From: Cryptomeria japonica | Taxonomy: Eukaryota; Streptophyta; Pinopsida; Cupressales; Cupressaceae | Reading direction: 5' to 3' | DNA length: 64,000 nucleotides | Assembly (NCBI RefSeq): GCF_030272615.1 | Contig: NC_081406.1 | Span: 172,485,861-172,549,860, forward strand | Part shown: in pieces, positions 36,175 through 47,420 of the stretch | Layout of the letters: every line of letters begins with the position of its first letter | Numbering within the stretch: position 1 is the stretch's first letter | Notes under the pieces: generated by a model | The model's input: only the letters and a program-made list of their open reading frames with translations | What the model was told of the DNA's origin: nothing | Database searches by the model: none | Position numbers and translations under genes: made by a program

Positions 36175-38943
36175 TCACTCCGAGGCTTCTATATCCCAAA
36201 TGGACTCAAGATCTGGAAACTGACTAGTACTAACAGGTTCATCTTGATTCTGAGTCGGGTATTCAAAAATGTCTTTGTCTTCATGTTGACTTTGAGTCTG
36301 CGATCCATCATATTCATTTGTCTCAGTAGTAGCACCACCAGCTTTTAAAGTGTTGCACACCCCTCGTCTTTCACGCATGGAATTCCAAATTGCCAGTGCC
36401 CTATCATATGGAAAATCTCTAACATTATACTAGGTTACAAACAACCTCAAGCAAGTTTCCAAATTCTTGTCTAATTTGTTTTTGATCTTTGATTTCAAAA
36501 GCCCTAATGCACAGAAAACTCTCTCATCTTCCACCAACCCCAATATCATTGTTTGACATAAATCAGCAAGTTTCAAATATTCTGGTATTGCAATACACAA
36601 TGCTTCACTTTGATCTATAATTTTCCAAAGCCTTGTGATTGATCTAGATTCAAATGGATTATCCAAGTTAACCAATTGTTGTTTCATAACCAATGCAAAC
36701 TATTTACACTGTTTTCTAAGATGATCTAAATTTAAAATTCCTTCTATTGGTTGTCCATTGCAATATGTATCTTTTGAAAATGTCAATATCAATTCCTCTA
36801 GTTTTTCATGAAACATATTTGCGTCATTTGGATTATCTCCAATTGAATGCAAAAATTGAGGATACACATAACCCATGGCTTCAAGTATTTCTTCTCGAGG
36901 GAATCTTTCATGAATCTCAGTTGAAAGTTCATATGCAATAGAATTCAAATTATCACTAACAGATTTAACAATCCTCTCAAAATCTTCCTTTTTAACTGGT
37001 AATGCTCTGCCTCACTTGCTCATCCTAGATTGGTGCATTGGTATCTGAAATCCTTTTACAAAGACACATAACTCATTTTTTGTATTGAAATGTGAAAAAA
37101 TTTCAGCATGATTCAAATCTGTAATTATCTTCCACCTAAAATAATTTGGGCTTTTCCCTATTAGATCTGAATATAGACCATCTAGGCTCAAGCATGTCAT
37201 TTTAGGTAGAGTGCTATACTCATTGATATACATAGTTCTATCTTGGGCTTTCTTAACAAGTTTTTTCATTGAATCCAACATGGGGAGAAGACTAGCTAAA
37301 GTTAATAGAGTCTTTATATCACTTAACTTATGTAAGAGATCAGGAGCTTTGTCTACTGTGAGGCGTTGCTCATACATTAGTCCGATCAAGGATTGATATT
37401 CCATTAGAACTCGTTCCACTGGTCCATGCAAGGAGATCCATCTGGTCTCAACATCCCTGAGAAGCTTGTTTCCTCCTATTACTCCCTCAGCAAAAATCTA
37501 AAATTCTGCAAAACATTTAGGACTTCGGCAGAAGTATGAGTGGAGCTCGTGGACCAGATCTTCAACTTTTGACACTGTAGGGAAATTGTTTACAATTCTA
37601 TAAGATAAATTCATTCGATGGGCCATGCAGTGAATGCCAACCATGTATGATGCAATACTAGTTTGTAATCTTGCGCAAAGACCAGTCCTTTGACCTTGCA
37701 TTACTACAGCTCCATTAGCTCCAACACACACCAACTTCTTGGCAATTGTCAAGTCATCCATACCAGTAATTTCATTCAAAGCTTTCTTACAAACACATGC
37801 ACAGAGTAGATGAGCTTGGCAGACGTTTTCTTTTATGGTATACACATGTATACAAACCCAAGCAGTATTGTCTACCACAGTAACTTCATATATGGATAAT
37901 GAAATGAAATTTGACTCTTTTACACTCTCTTGTAAATTTTGCTTTTCCACCTCAGCGAGATAGTTTGCCATTTCCTATCCAATGTTTATTGACTAATGTG
38001 ACATAGGATAGTAAGGAACATTCAAAATAGATAATAAATTATTAAATTCTGGGAAATCTTTCATAGGGCGCCCTCTTGACATAATATGAAAAACAACACT
38101 CATCTGAACAGTCTTTGCCAGGTTTGCATCTTTCGGTGCATGTTCAAGCCCAGCCTTGATTGTATTTCCAAATTCACTATTACCAATCAGTGTTGTTTTG
38201 TGGTTATTCTCTTCATATTCCACGACATACTTAAGATGAAGACATTCTTCCTTTGATTTCCATCTTACTACTTGTGTTTCCTTTCCATCTATGATCTATT
38301 TTTCATAAACCTTACCAATATGCTTTTCTATGGTGTCAAGCTTTAGCTGCATCTTCTTCTCTCTTTTAGTTTTCCAACTACAAATCTTACACCTACATTC
38401 TGTTGGTTGTTCATCATTGTTTGGGACTGGTTCAATGAATGGGTACTTTGCTACCCAATCAATCTTAAAACTCCTTGTCATCTCCCACTCTCGCCCCAGT
38501 TTTACTTTTGTTTTTCTTTTCTTCCTGCCAACATCATCTTCAATACTATCATTTGCATCCGAGTGAATTATCTCATTGTGTGTATCCCTAAGAACATCTT
38601 CTGCCGTGTCGGTATTGTTATCCTCATTTGATGCATTTAACTCAATGACAATCCCACCTTGTGGTGGTGGTGAGCTACTGTGAATGGCTTCTACAACTGC
38701 AGAAGTTGATGGACCAGAAACTTTGCCAATTGCAAAGAAAGACTTTATGGTAGAATCTTTAAGTTTAAGTTTTGGTTGTTTTGATGGCCTCTCAATCCCT
38801 TCAGTTTCACCGCCCTGAGGATTCCTACCCTTGTCTGACATCCCAATCCCTTCACCACCCAGAGGAGTCTCAGTCTCACCCTTGTGTGACATCTCAATCC
38901 CTTCATCACCCTGAGGAGTCTCACCCATCTCTGACTGTGACAT
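36175..38943 (-). pseudogene. hAT-family transposase-like ORF, broken by stops
   Basis: One minus-strand frame from ATG 38943 to TGA 36177-36175, about 922 codons, with seven internal stops (38298, 37995, 37977, 37500, 37014, 36702, 36432) and no frameshift. N-terminus: three imperfect repeats of GETPxGxEGIxMSxKG. Then a basic stretch and a Cys-rich zinc-finger-like block (TECRCKICSWKTK, around codons 180-200). Core: CVGANGAVVMQGQRTGL and GIHCMAHRMNLSYRIVNNFP, then LLRDVETRWISLHGPVERVL, the pattern of ZNF862-like hAT transposases. C-terminus: ALGLLKSKIKNKLDKNLETC, the hAT dimerisation region, then an acidic tail. It would cut and move the element. It lies close to the right end of the element. 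Confidence 0.8.
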
Positions 38944-39229
38944 CTTGAGTCTTGACCTCTCAATAGGAATTAAAAGTTAAAACTAATACTATCAAGTATG
39001 AAGAAATGATTACTCACCTTTATGCTTTCTCAATTCTCTGAATCAGGAATCATGAATGCTTGGGCCTATGTTGCAGGGTTGTAACTCTGGCCCTCTACCC
39101 TACAATGAACTTTGACTTTCCAACTCAATTTGTGGAATGTGAATCGAGACTCAAGAGCTCCCAATTTACTAATTAGACACGAACAAATTTTAAGAAAGAG
39201 TATATTTAAAGCAATCCATGATTGCATTT

Positions 39230-39685
39230 TTGGTGAATTGCGTGGGGCCCGAGCGTTGCAATTGCCAATAAAGATTTAATTTAATTGCATTTTTGGTGAA
39301 TTACGTGGGTGTGCAATGAAAATTTAATTTAAGCGGGCTGAAATGGGTCCTCGAATGCTTATAATGTTTTAATTGATATTGGCGAATTTGGCCAACGTGT
39401 GCAATGAACATTTAATTTACCATTGGCGAATTAGGTCTTGGGTATGTGGTCATTTTACTATTGTTGGCGAATAACAAAGGTGATCTACTACCAACGTCCG
39501 AGTGATTCCAGATGAATATTACGGGCATGCACATTGATGGTGTGTGGTCAATGGCAAAGCCAAATTCTACAGTGTACCATTAACCCCGAAATTATGGGTG
39601 ATTTGACCATGATGTTGCCCCAAACCCCAGACTGTTCGCGTGAAATTCGCCAATTGGCGAAGATTAGCCACTAAAAGACTCTCTG
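39230..39685. repeat. Right subterminal repeats of the hAT element
   Basis: TTTTGGTGAATTGCGTGGG, TTTTTGGTGAATTACGTGGG, ATATTGGCGAATTTGG and CATTGGCGAATTAGG recur with GTGCAATGAA-ATTTAATTTA spacers. Near the end lies the 14-bp palindrome TTCGCCAATTGGCGAA (39647-39662). Related motifs occur at 27200-27310 and at 27070 (CCATTGGTGAATTAG). Confidence 0.7.
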
Positions 39686-39693
39686 TAGAAAAT
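39686..39693. repeat. hAT target-site duplication, right
   Basis: TAGAAAAT, the partner of TACAAAAT at 26935-26942 (one mismatch). Confidence 0.7.
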
Positions 39694-40499
39694 AATCCAA
39701 AGACTCATATGTCTCCTCTAAGGATAAAGATACCACCTCCAAGCATTATACATAAGAATCCACAATCATGTTAACCTCAAAAGAATGATCATGTAGAGAA
39801 TGAAAAAAAGGTTTAGAGTGTTCCCTCACAACAATCGAAGAAGGATCATCTTCATCAAAGAGAAGATGAATTTCATCTATGATGTCTCCCAAATATGCAA
39901 TGTAGGACTCCACAAACAAACCTACAATTCTTGGGAAGTAGTCATCCCAAGGAACTATAGCAGGAAGACAAGGAATAACCTACTGCACTGAATCACAAGA
40001 AGGCAAAAACTATTGCAATATCTGCATCATCAAGTGCAAGAGGTGATATGATATCAATAGAGGGAGATGAAATAAAAGGCTCAAGAATGAGTTCACATGT
40101 GAGAATACCCAAGTTTGTGTACCCAAAATTCTCCTCGATATCTGAATCATCACAACAAGTGTGATCAACATATGAAGAATTAACCTCATCAATAGGACCA
40201 GAATTTTAAAAGGGGTACAATCGAGATGCATGATCAACCACACCAGTTACAATGCTAGCTCTAGTCTCTAAGTCTCTAATAATAACTGAATCAAGTGTGA
40301 ACTCCATAGTTTTACTTGTTGCCCCATGAGTGATCTGCTAGATGAAAAGAAGATTGTTTGTCAAATGGGGTACACACAACATGTATAATTGAAGAAGTTA
40401 TCCCCAATGATAATATATTTTTTCCTAATTACATTCATATATGTATGATTTTCCATCAAAATTTGTGGCATGTTGCAAGGCTCAAGTGAAGAGAACATA

Positions 40500-40770
40500 G
40501 ACTACAAAGATGACATATGATGAGAAGCTCCTGAATCTAGAATCCATATCCATGAATCATGACTTGTAGTAGCACAAAGAGCTTGTCCTTTATTTGTCCC
40601 AAAAGAGTGATCCTTCCCTTTATCCTTTTCTTTAGAATTAGAAGATGTTGAAGTAGACATTCTAGAAGGCAAATTGATTATACTCTTGTAACAATGGTAT
40701 TCATCATGTCTTGACTTCTTACAATATGCACAAAAAAGATTCTCCTTATAAGATTTCCCCTTAGGTGAGG
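40500..40770 (-). pseudogene. Copia A zinc knuckle and protease
   Basis: Minus strand: FCAYCKKSRHDEYHCYKSI (CX2CX4HX4C) near 40735-40680, then CATTSHDSWIWILDSGASHHM near 40575-40500, with the protease triad D-S-G. The sequence after HHM continues into a pre-integrase-like region and then jumps over integrase and RT. Confidence 0.85.
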
Positions 40771-41990
40771 ATTTAGACTCACCTTGGGGTGAACTGATGA
40801 TAGTGGGTTACACTTTTTTGCCAACTTTGACAATGCAATATTCATTTTCAGGAAAAACTTCAGATTCAGACAACTATTACTGCTAAACCATAAGAAATTT
40901 TTAGATGATGTGAACTAGTGATTTGAGTCATTTTGTGTGTAGATTATAAAAATATTTTTTCATAATTTTTGGAATCAATTTGCTTCCATTTTTCTATCTC
41001 CCTCGAAAACTATTTTTTTATGAAAAACAACATTTTAAAGAGTGATACTCACTTGGTCAAGCATAACTTTTTTTCTATAATAGATATGAACGTGATTCTT
41101 TTGAATTTAGTTTTGTAATATTATCTTCAATATTTTATATTTTATTAAGTTTTGAAGTCAAGATAACTGTAATTTTGACATATATCCATTTGGTCGCTCA
41201 TAGCTTGTTGTATATGTAAAAAAAACAATTATATTTTTTGTTAGAAAGAGGACTTCAATACCTAGTATGTAAATATTTTTAATTTTTTTTCACTTTTTTA
41301 CTATTTTTCCATAGGCGTTGAACTCGGAAGTTGATGTTTGGTGTGAAACCTATGTTCAATTAACCTAAAAACAAAATCTTAATAAACTCAATATATATTA
41401 AATTAATAATCATTGGAAAGATCAATTTGAGTACTACTATTACGCATTTGGGTTTGTCAAAATTCATCCATTTGAGCCCATAATTTGAGCTTCGAAGGCC
41501 AAAATTTTGCAGAAACCAAGAAATTTTGAGGGGGAGATCTCTAGCAAGCAGTTTGGATAGAACATATGTTCTATTGAAATCCTCTGAGATAAAAAATTTA
41601 AATGACAATGTTCATTTTAAAAAATCATTAAAAAAAGAGGGTTTGATCAAACCCATTTTTTTAATAATTTTATATTTGATCGAACGTATTTAAACTAATA
41701 TGTTAGATTGAATTTTTTTTGGGTATGATCGAACATAGCATTCGATCAAAAGTGGTAAAAAATATGTTTTGGACAAACGAGTGCAATTTCTTCATCCAAA
41801 AAAATGTAACTCACTATTGTGGGTTCACCCCTTGCTGTGGAGAGAATGATTGTGCTCCATCTTGTTGTTGCTTTGGCTTCAATCACTTTTGGTTCTAGTC
41901 TTTTCCTTGATTTCTTTGATTCCCTTTATTAGCGACCAAATCTCGTGACTTTGAAGACTTGAGAATCCACATCTTGTTCAATTTAGATTG

Positions 41991-42425
41991 CTAAAGTATC
42001 AACACCTCAGTGAATGCATCAAATGATGGTAGAGTGTATGAAGTACCTTGAGCCAATCGATGGGTGTGAAAGCTAGAAACAAAGGCTGCATTTCTTAATG
42101 GAAGCTTGTCCAACAAGTTGTAAAATAATTGAGCATCCTTTTTTTCAATGCCACAATCCTTAAGCTTTGCTCTTATCTCATTTGCTTTCATAACATAATC
42201 TTGGATTGTATTAAAATATTTGGGATCCAATGTTTTGAGTTCACCAACAAGCTTGTAGCCCCTAATCTCATCAAGTTGACCATATATTTTTTCATAAATA
42301 TCCAAAGCCTCTTTAATTGTAGTACCTTTCACAATGTGAAAAAAGAGGTCATTTGATGCATGCTTTCTCAAAATTCCAAGTGCCATAGAATTTAGTGATC
42401 CATTGAACTTGAGAATTAGGATCAA
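41991..42425 (-). pseudogene. Copia A gag (UBN2-type) fragment
   Basis: A 144-residue open frame with the copia gag pattern: LGILRKHASNDLFFHIVKG, TIKEALDIYEKIYGQ, LKTLDPKYFNTIQDYV, KLKDCGIEKKDAQLFYNLLDKLP and FDAFTEVLIL. The homologous block in copia B is shorter (50475-50167). Gag forms particles that package the RNA. The start and end of the true gag frame are not preserved. Confidence 0.85.
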
Positions 42426-43723
42426 CCTTACGATTAGGTGGTGTTGTTATTGTTCCATTTACATAATAAATGAGTCATTTTTTCATTAACTTACTCCATG
42501 CTTTAATTTTCCATGATGCATAATTATGTGGAGTTAAAAGTATAAATTTAGGAGAACCCATAGTACCAAAAATGAAAAAACACAAAGAAAGGTAGGCATA
42601 ATTAGATGAGATATCCCCCTAAATTCACTCAATCAAAGAAGCCCCCCTCCCCCCAAATGATGATATGGCACTTTATACTTAGTGTGTGTATAATGGGCTA
42701 CTTGCAAAAAATAGCAAAGTGGACTTTTGCTTTAAAATTTACAACCACCTCAAATAGGCTATAAGAGACTCCAAAAAATACTGCAAGATCTGTAAGCTGA
42801 GATCCAAGCAAAATGCAAGTACCAAATAGGCCAAAAATGACCAAATACTAAAAGTACAATTTCTACCCAAAATGGTGAAAATTAGATAGCACCATATGAA
42901 ATAAGACAAAAAATTATGCACTTTCAAAAAAGACGACACCTGAAAGGGAGGTTGTATGAGCCCAAATTAAGCCTCTAAAGTTGCAAAACCAAGGATTGGG
43001 TAGGTATAGTTGTGAAAAACTAAAAATTTAAAAAAATCCGTCCACCAAAATTAGAAAATACCACCACCACTATGGACAGCAAGAAAAAATAGCCCAAATA
43101 AAGAAATAAAAATTGCACTGAAAAATGAGCTAAAACATGCAAGTTGTGGGCCTTCAAAGTTGGCCTCCAAAACTAAAAAGCTCAATAAGAGGGGGTCCAA
43201 AAAAGTTCAACAAACCATTGACGTAGTGTTGATGTCATCATTCTGATTGTCATACAATGGTATTGGGAGCCTCCATAGTAAAAAACCCTATAGTAAAATA
43301 AATATAGTATAGCGTCGGCGGGGGGGCAGGAACCCTCGAAAAAAATGATATTTTTTTTTCATTATTATTTTAATGAATTTTTAAATAAAAAATTTGCAAA
43401 CCTAAAAAATATGAAATAAATAAATAATATCCAAACTAAATTAAATAATATTTCACAAAAAAATTATTTTTTTGTTTTGTAAAATCCATACCATATGTCG
43501 AAAATGGGCAAAAAAGTTCCACCAAAGACCCAAAATAATTTTTTCATCTAATATAGGTGAATTTATACTCACAATTCATGGAAAAAGGCTCCCAGATGCA
43601 ACTGTGAGGTTGAAATCGCCATAAGATGCCTCGAAAATGTGCAGCTCCCCAGATCCAAAAATTGAATGCTCCAAAAGCTCTTCGAATAGACTACAAAATG
43701 AAGCTCCAATGGCTTTGATACCA

Positions 43724-44190
43724 TGTAATAATTTGTCAAATATAACTAAGATCTAGAGCACAATGAACAACACAATAAGAGAGACAATAGATTTGATAAA
43801 AATAAACTGTATACTAATCAAGATGCAAGTACTATCAACTGGATCATTCCTAAATCATTACATACAATGTAGATAAGCCTACTTATAAAGGAAAAGAAAT
43901 ATGGATATGTGAGAACATATTCATGACATGTGGCTCAATGAGAAACAAGGGTAGGTAGGCTAGGTAGGAGTAGGTAGGAGAAATAAAAAAATATTCCACA
44001 ATAAATGATCATGCACCGAAGATGGAATGGGACAACAAGATAAGACCATAAAAATGTGGAATTTCTCTTGCATACATCATCCCTATGTGCACGTGCTTCC
44101 CTAAGTGTCTCATATCCAAACTACTATTAAATGCATTACCCTAAGTCAACTTAAGTAATGTGTAATTATGAGACATGATTTACACCAACA
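43724..44190 (-). repeat. Copia A 5' LTR (467 bp)
   Basis: Plus strand TGTAATAATTTGTC to ACACCAACA. The minus strand therefore reads TGTTGG...TTACA, and TGGTATCAAAGCC follows as primer-binding site. A CATACATA microsatellite lies directly to its right. Confidence 0.88.
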
Positions 44191-44340
44191 CATACATACA
44201 CACACACACATGCATACATCCATACATACATACATACATACATACATATGTATGTATGTATGTATGTTTGTATGTACATACATATGCATATAAATATACA
44301 TATACATATACATATATATGTACATGTACATATGTATGCA

Positions 44341-44379
<39 letters not shown>

Positions 44380-44393
44380 ACACACACATAAGT
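44191..44393. repeat. Compound (CATA)n-(TATG)n-(GT)n microsatellite
   Basis: Abuts the right LTR end of copia A. CATA repeats, then TATG, TACATATG mixtures and a GT run (about 44343-44377). The duplicate at 53074-53305 has the same layout with different unit counts. Confidence 0.95.
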
Positions 44394-45179
44394 CTAATAA
44401 GTTAAGCACTCTTGACATTTTTAACATAAATATTACTTAAGACAATTATCCCTCTAAATTAAGATGAGGGAGACTATCTCTACATAGTTGATCTTATAAA
44501 TAAGGTGGAGATGCTTCTCTTGAACCATAATATCATCTATTATTGAGTTCATATGTTACTATTTGATTATTGAGGTCATCTCCTTGAAGTGGTCTACTAT
44601 ACTTTTGATTTTTTGCATTTATTTTCAAGAAATATCATAATAAGCAATATTGGAGCTATGATTTGGGCCAACATTTTAATTTCCATCATAACTTTCACAA
44701 AATTTTGAAGTTGAATCTAATTTTGCTTTTGTTTTGAGGTACATATTAGATAGTATCTCAAAATAATATTTAGATTTTAAAGGTTTTTTTTTAATTTATT
44801 GATATTTAATGTTTTTTCAATAATTTTCTCAATAGACCATAATTTGTGCAATTTTGTTTTAAGATAAATATATTTGTGGAAACCTTAGTGGTCAGTCAAA
44901 ACTTTCATTAAATTTTCTCTATAGGCTACAATTTTAATATTTTTTTAAAAAATATTACATTTTTGGAAAGCTTATAGAAAATTAGGTAGGTTGTCTTTTG
45001 AAATTTATTGTTAAACATAAAAAAAATAGAAACTATTTAGTATTCAAAGTTTGTTCCAAATAGAAACATGAAATTCTCTCACACAAAATACTTTCTTACT
45101 TTAATCAATCTTAAAATAAAAACATAAATAAAGCCATGTAATCTCTATGATTAGATCACCTTTCTCCATCTTCAAATAT

Positions 45180-46028
45180 AAAGACCCATTTAATTTTCGA
45201 CCACCTAAAATTGAGGGAATAATTTTGACATGAAACAATGGTACATTTCCTTAAAGATAAATTGTTTGACCCATTTGTAAAATATTTAAATGAGGGTTTA
45301 GAGATGTTTACAAAGCAACCGTTATCAAAATTAAGTCCCAAATAAATCGACAAGGTGGTTACAAACCTAATAAACCAAATCAAGGGATAGGCAAATATTT
45401 TTAAGGTCAAGAATCAAAATTACCAAGAATAAGAATTCATAAATTTGTTTGCAGAAGTGTAATTTCATGGATAAGACTCATAGAACAACAATTTAAACTT
45501 CATAATATACAAAATAATTATATTATTGAGATAGCTTTATTATATTTAGAATCAATACCTTCTCAATGGTACTAATGTAAGATAAGATAAAAAAACAAGG
45601 GAAGATTTTCAATTGGAAAGAATTAGGTAAAGAATTAGCAACCTTCTATGAACAACTATGAATGGGAAGCCATTTTACCCAACTAAAAAATTTAAAACAA
45701 TTAAGGTCTATAGTTGAATATAATGTTGAGTATTTGAGATTGCCACATTGAGCTCTCGAGTTGATACCTTACCAAATGCTACAATTGTACATCAATGGAC
45801 TTAAGGACCAAATGAATCATTATGTTTGGGTGTTTAATGAATTAAAAAATTAGGATCACAACATTCTAATTATCAAATTTGGATGCCTAGTTTAAAAATA
45901 TTCCCACTATGGCCTCCCTAGTATCCCATCTTTGAATGGGTTAGCCTACATTCAATCATTAGGTCCATAATAGATTTGAGTGGAGAAAAATGAAGGCCAT
46001 GGTTAATATCATCCATATCCATGCATTG
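45180..46028 (+). pseudogene. Ty3/gypsy gag remnant (copy 1)
   Basis: Plus-strand blocks: FRPPKIEGIILT near 45197, SWIRLIEQQFKLHNIQNNY and IALLYLESIPSQWY near 45465-45570, then FNWKELGKELATFYEQL near 45608, LKQLRSIVEYNVEYL and LELIPYQMLQLYINGLKDQ. This is the gypsy capsid pattern (W-x-A-E-x-F-F ... A-x-L-x-x-x-A-x-x-W). Stops interrupt it. The last bases fuse directly to integrase of copy 2 at 46029, which marks the duplication junction. Confidence 0.75.
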
Positions 46029-46790
46029 TTCACAATAGCCTATTAGGAGGTCATTGTGTTTAAGGACTACTGATAACAAGTGCATGAGGGATAGTTATTT
46101 CTATCCAAGTTTTTTTAGTGATTCCAATAAATGGATGAGAAATTACAAAATGTGTCCTTACTTTACAAGAAAGTAGACAATAGTGACCCTTCCTCTCCAT
46201 CTTCTTCAAGTTGATAAACCTTCTTCCCTATTGGTTTTATATTTCATTAGCATAACTAGCCCACCTTCTAGAATGTTGGACACAAATGGGTTTTAGTAGT
46301 CAGAAATTACTTCACAAGGTGGATAAAATTTGTTTCACTTAAGGAAGCTACAAAATATTCAAATCTAGACCTTCTTTATAAGGTATTATGACAAGATTTG
46401 GTGTTCCCCCTACCATTATTTTAAGCAATACAAAAGATTTTATTGCTACTCAAATTAGTAAATGGGTCATAACTTATGGTATTTGCCTATAAAGTTAATC
46501 ATACTATTACCCTTAGGGTAATGCATTGGTTGGTTTACCAACAAAAACTTGATTAGAATAATCAAGATGAAATTGGATGAAAATGAATTGTCTTAGAACT
46601 CTAAGATAAAGATATCTCTATGGGTTGGTAGGATTACATCAAAATGAGCATTGACAACTCTCTTTTCATATAAGTCTCTAGAGAGGAAAAAGGCTTCCTC
46701 TATCATTAGATTTTCCTACTCCTGAGCTCGTATAATTGTTAAAGGTGATAGAAAATGATGCAATCATAGTGAGGTTAGTTAAATTTATTG
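46029..46790 (+). pseudogene. Ty3/gypsy integrase remnant (copy 2)
   Basis: Near-duplicate of 24864-25620, including the HNSLLGGHCV zinc-binding start and the TNKNLIRII block near 46540. Broken by stops. Confidence 0.8.
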
Positions 46791-46825
46791 AGTTAGAATA
46801 GACAATTTTATTATCCTAATATCAC

Positions 46826-47000
46826 ACAAACACATATATGTATGCATGTATGTGTGTATGTATGTATGTATGTATGTATGTATGTATGTATGTATGTGTG
46901 TGTGTGTATGTATATGTATGTGTGTGTGTGTGTGAACGTATGTGTGTCTGTCTGCGCACGTGCACAAGCGCATGTGTGTGTGTGTGTACACACACACATA
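46826..47000. repeat. (TATG)n/(GT)n microsatellite, copy 2
   Basis: Counterpart of 25645-25992, with about 170 bp instead of 350. Ends in CACACACATA, next to the copia B LTR. Confidence 0.95.
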
Positions 47001-47001
47001 T

Positions 47002-47408
47002 TGTATGAATTTTTCAAATGTAACCAAGATCTAGAGCACAATAAATAGAAAAATAAGATAGACAATAGATTTGATGATAATAAATTATTTTCTAATCAAG
47101 ATGCAAATACTATCAACTAGATTATTCTTGAATCATTACATACAATGTAGATGAGCCTTCTTATAAAGGCAATACAATATGGATATGTGAGCACACAATC
47201 ATGACATGTGACTCAATGAGAAATAAGGGTAGGTATGGTAGGTAAGAGTAGGTAGGAGAAATAATTAATATTCCATAAGAGATGGAATTTCTCCTACATA
47301 CATCATCCCTATGTGCACACTTCCCTAAGTGTCTCATATCCAAATAACTATGAATGCATTACCCTAAATCAAATTAAGTGTAATTATGAGACATAATTTA
47401 TGCCAACA
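47002..47408 (-). repeat. Copia B 3' LTR (407 bp)
   Basis: Plus strand TGTATGAATTTTTCAAATG to ATGCCAACA. Followed by CCCCCCCTTAAGTGCAAC, the reverse complement of the polypurine tract. Confidence 0.88.
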
Positions 47409-47420
47409 CCCCCCCTTAAG
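47409..47420 (-). other. Copia B polypurine tract
   Basis: Minus strand CTTAAGGGGGGG directly before the 3' LTR TGTTGG. The same place in copia A (26356-26365) has fewer G residues. Confidence 0.75.

Larger units (their letters stand above)
26943..39685 (-). mobile_element. 12.7-kb hAT-type DNA transposon with two ORFs
   Basis: Comparison with the uninterrupted copia B (GATGAATTTAGAACACTATCCAAAGACTC there) fixes the edges: copia A matches B up to GAGGATGAAT and resumes at TAGAAAATAATCC. The inserted ends are CGGAAAACTTTAAG (left) and, reverse-complemented, CAGAGAGTCTTTTAG (right), a degenerate terminal inverted repeat with C-[AG]-G start as in hAT elements. Flanks are 8-bp TACAAAAT/TAGAAAAT. 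It carries a hAT transposase-like pseudogene, an unknown 1,160-codon ORF, and motif arrays. TTGGCGAWTT motifs recur near both ends. Typical hAT elements are 3-5 kb, so this one is very large or contains nested DNA. Confidence 0.75.
25985..44190 (-). mobile_element. Copia A: internally deleted Ty1/copia, split by hAT
   Basis: Minus-strand element: 5' LTR at 44190-43724, primer-binding site (TGGTATCAAAGCC) just below it, UBN2-type gag near 42425-41991, zinc knuckle near 40720, and protease (DSGASHHM) near 40510. A GAG-pre-integrase-like block (SRLYPFXNSGPIDEV) lies near 40200, then a linker, 3' UTR, polypurine tract (CTTAAGG type) and the 3' LTR at 26355. Integrase core, RT and RNase H are absent, so it could only move with helper proteins. 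The hAT element at 26943-39685 interrupts its 3' part. Copia B (47002-53073) is its duplicate. Confidence 0.88.
24864..46028. repeat. Tandem duplication, copy 1 (with hAT insertion)
   Basis: Copy 1 begins at TTCACAATAGCC inside the gypsy integrase. It runs through a microsatellite, a minus-strand copia element and a second microsatellite to gypsy gag, ending at ATCCATATCCATGCATTG. Copy 2 (46029-54956) repeats the same order. The junction at 46028/46029 joins the gag end to the integrase start, with two bases (TT) shared by both parent edges. Copy 1 is about 12.2 kb longer, mainly because of the hAT element at 26943-39685. Confidence 0.88.

Noticed and set aside
45156-45410. Minus-strand 84-residue frame repeated at 54115-54339
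   Set aside because: Its repetition reflects the tandem duplication. The plus strand here reads as gypsy gag.
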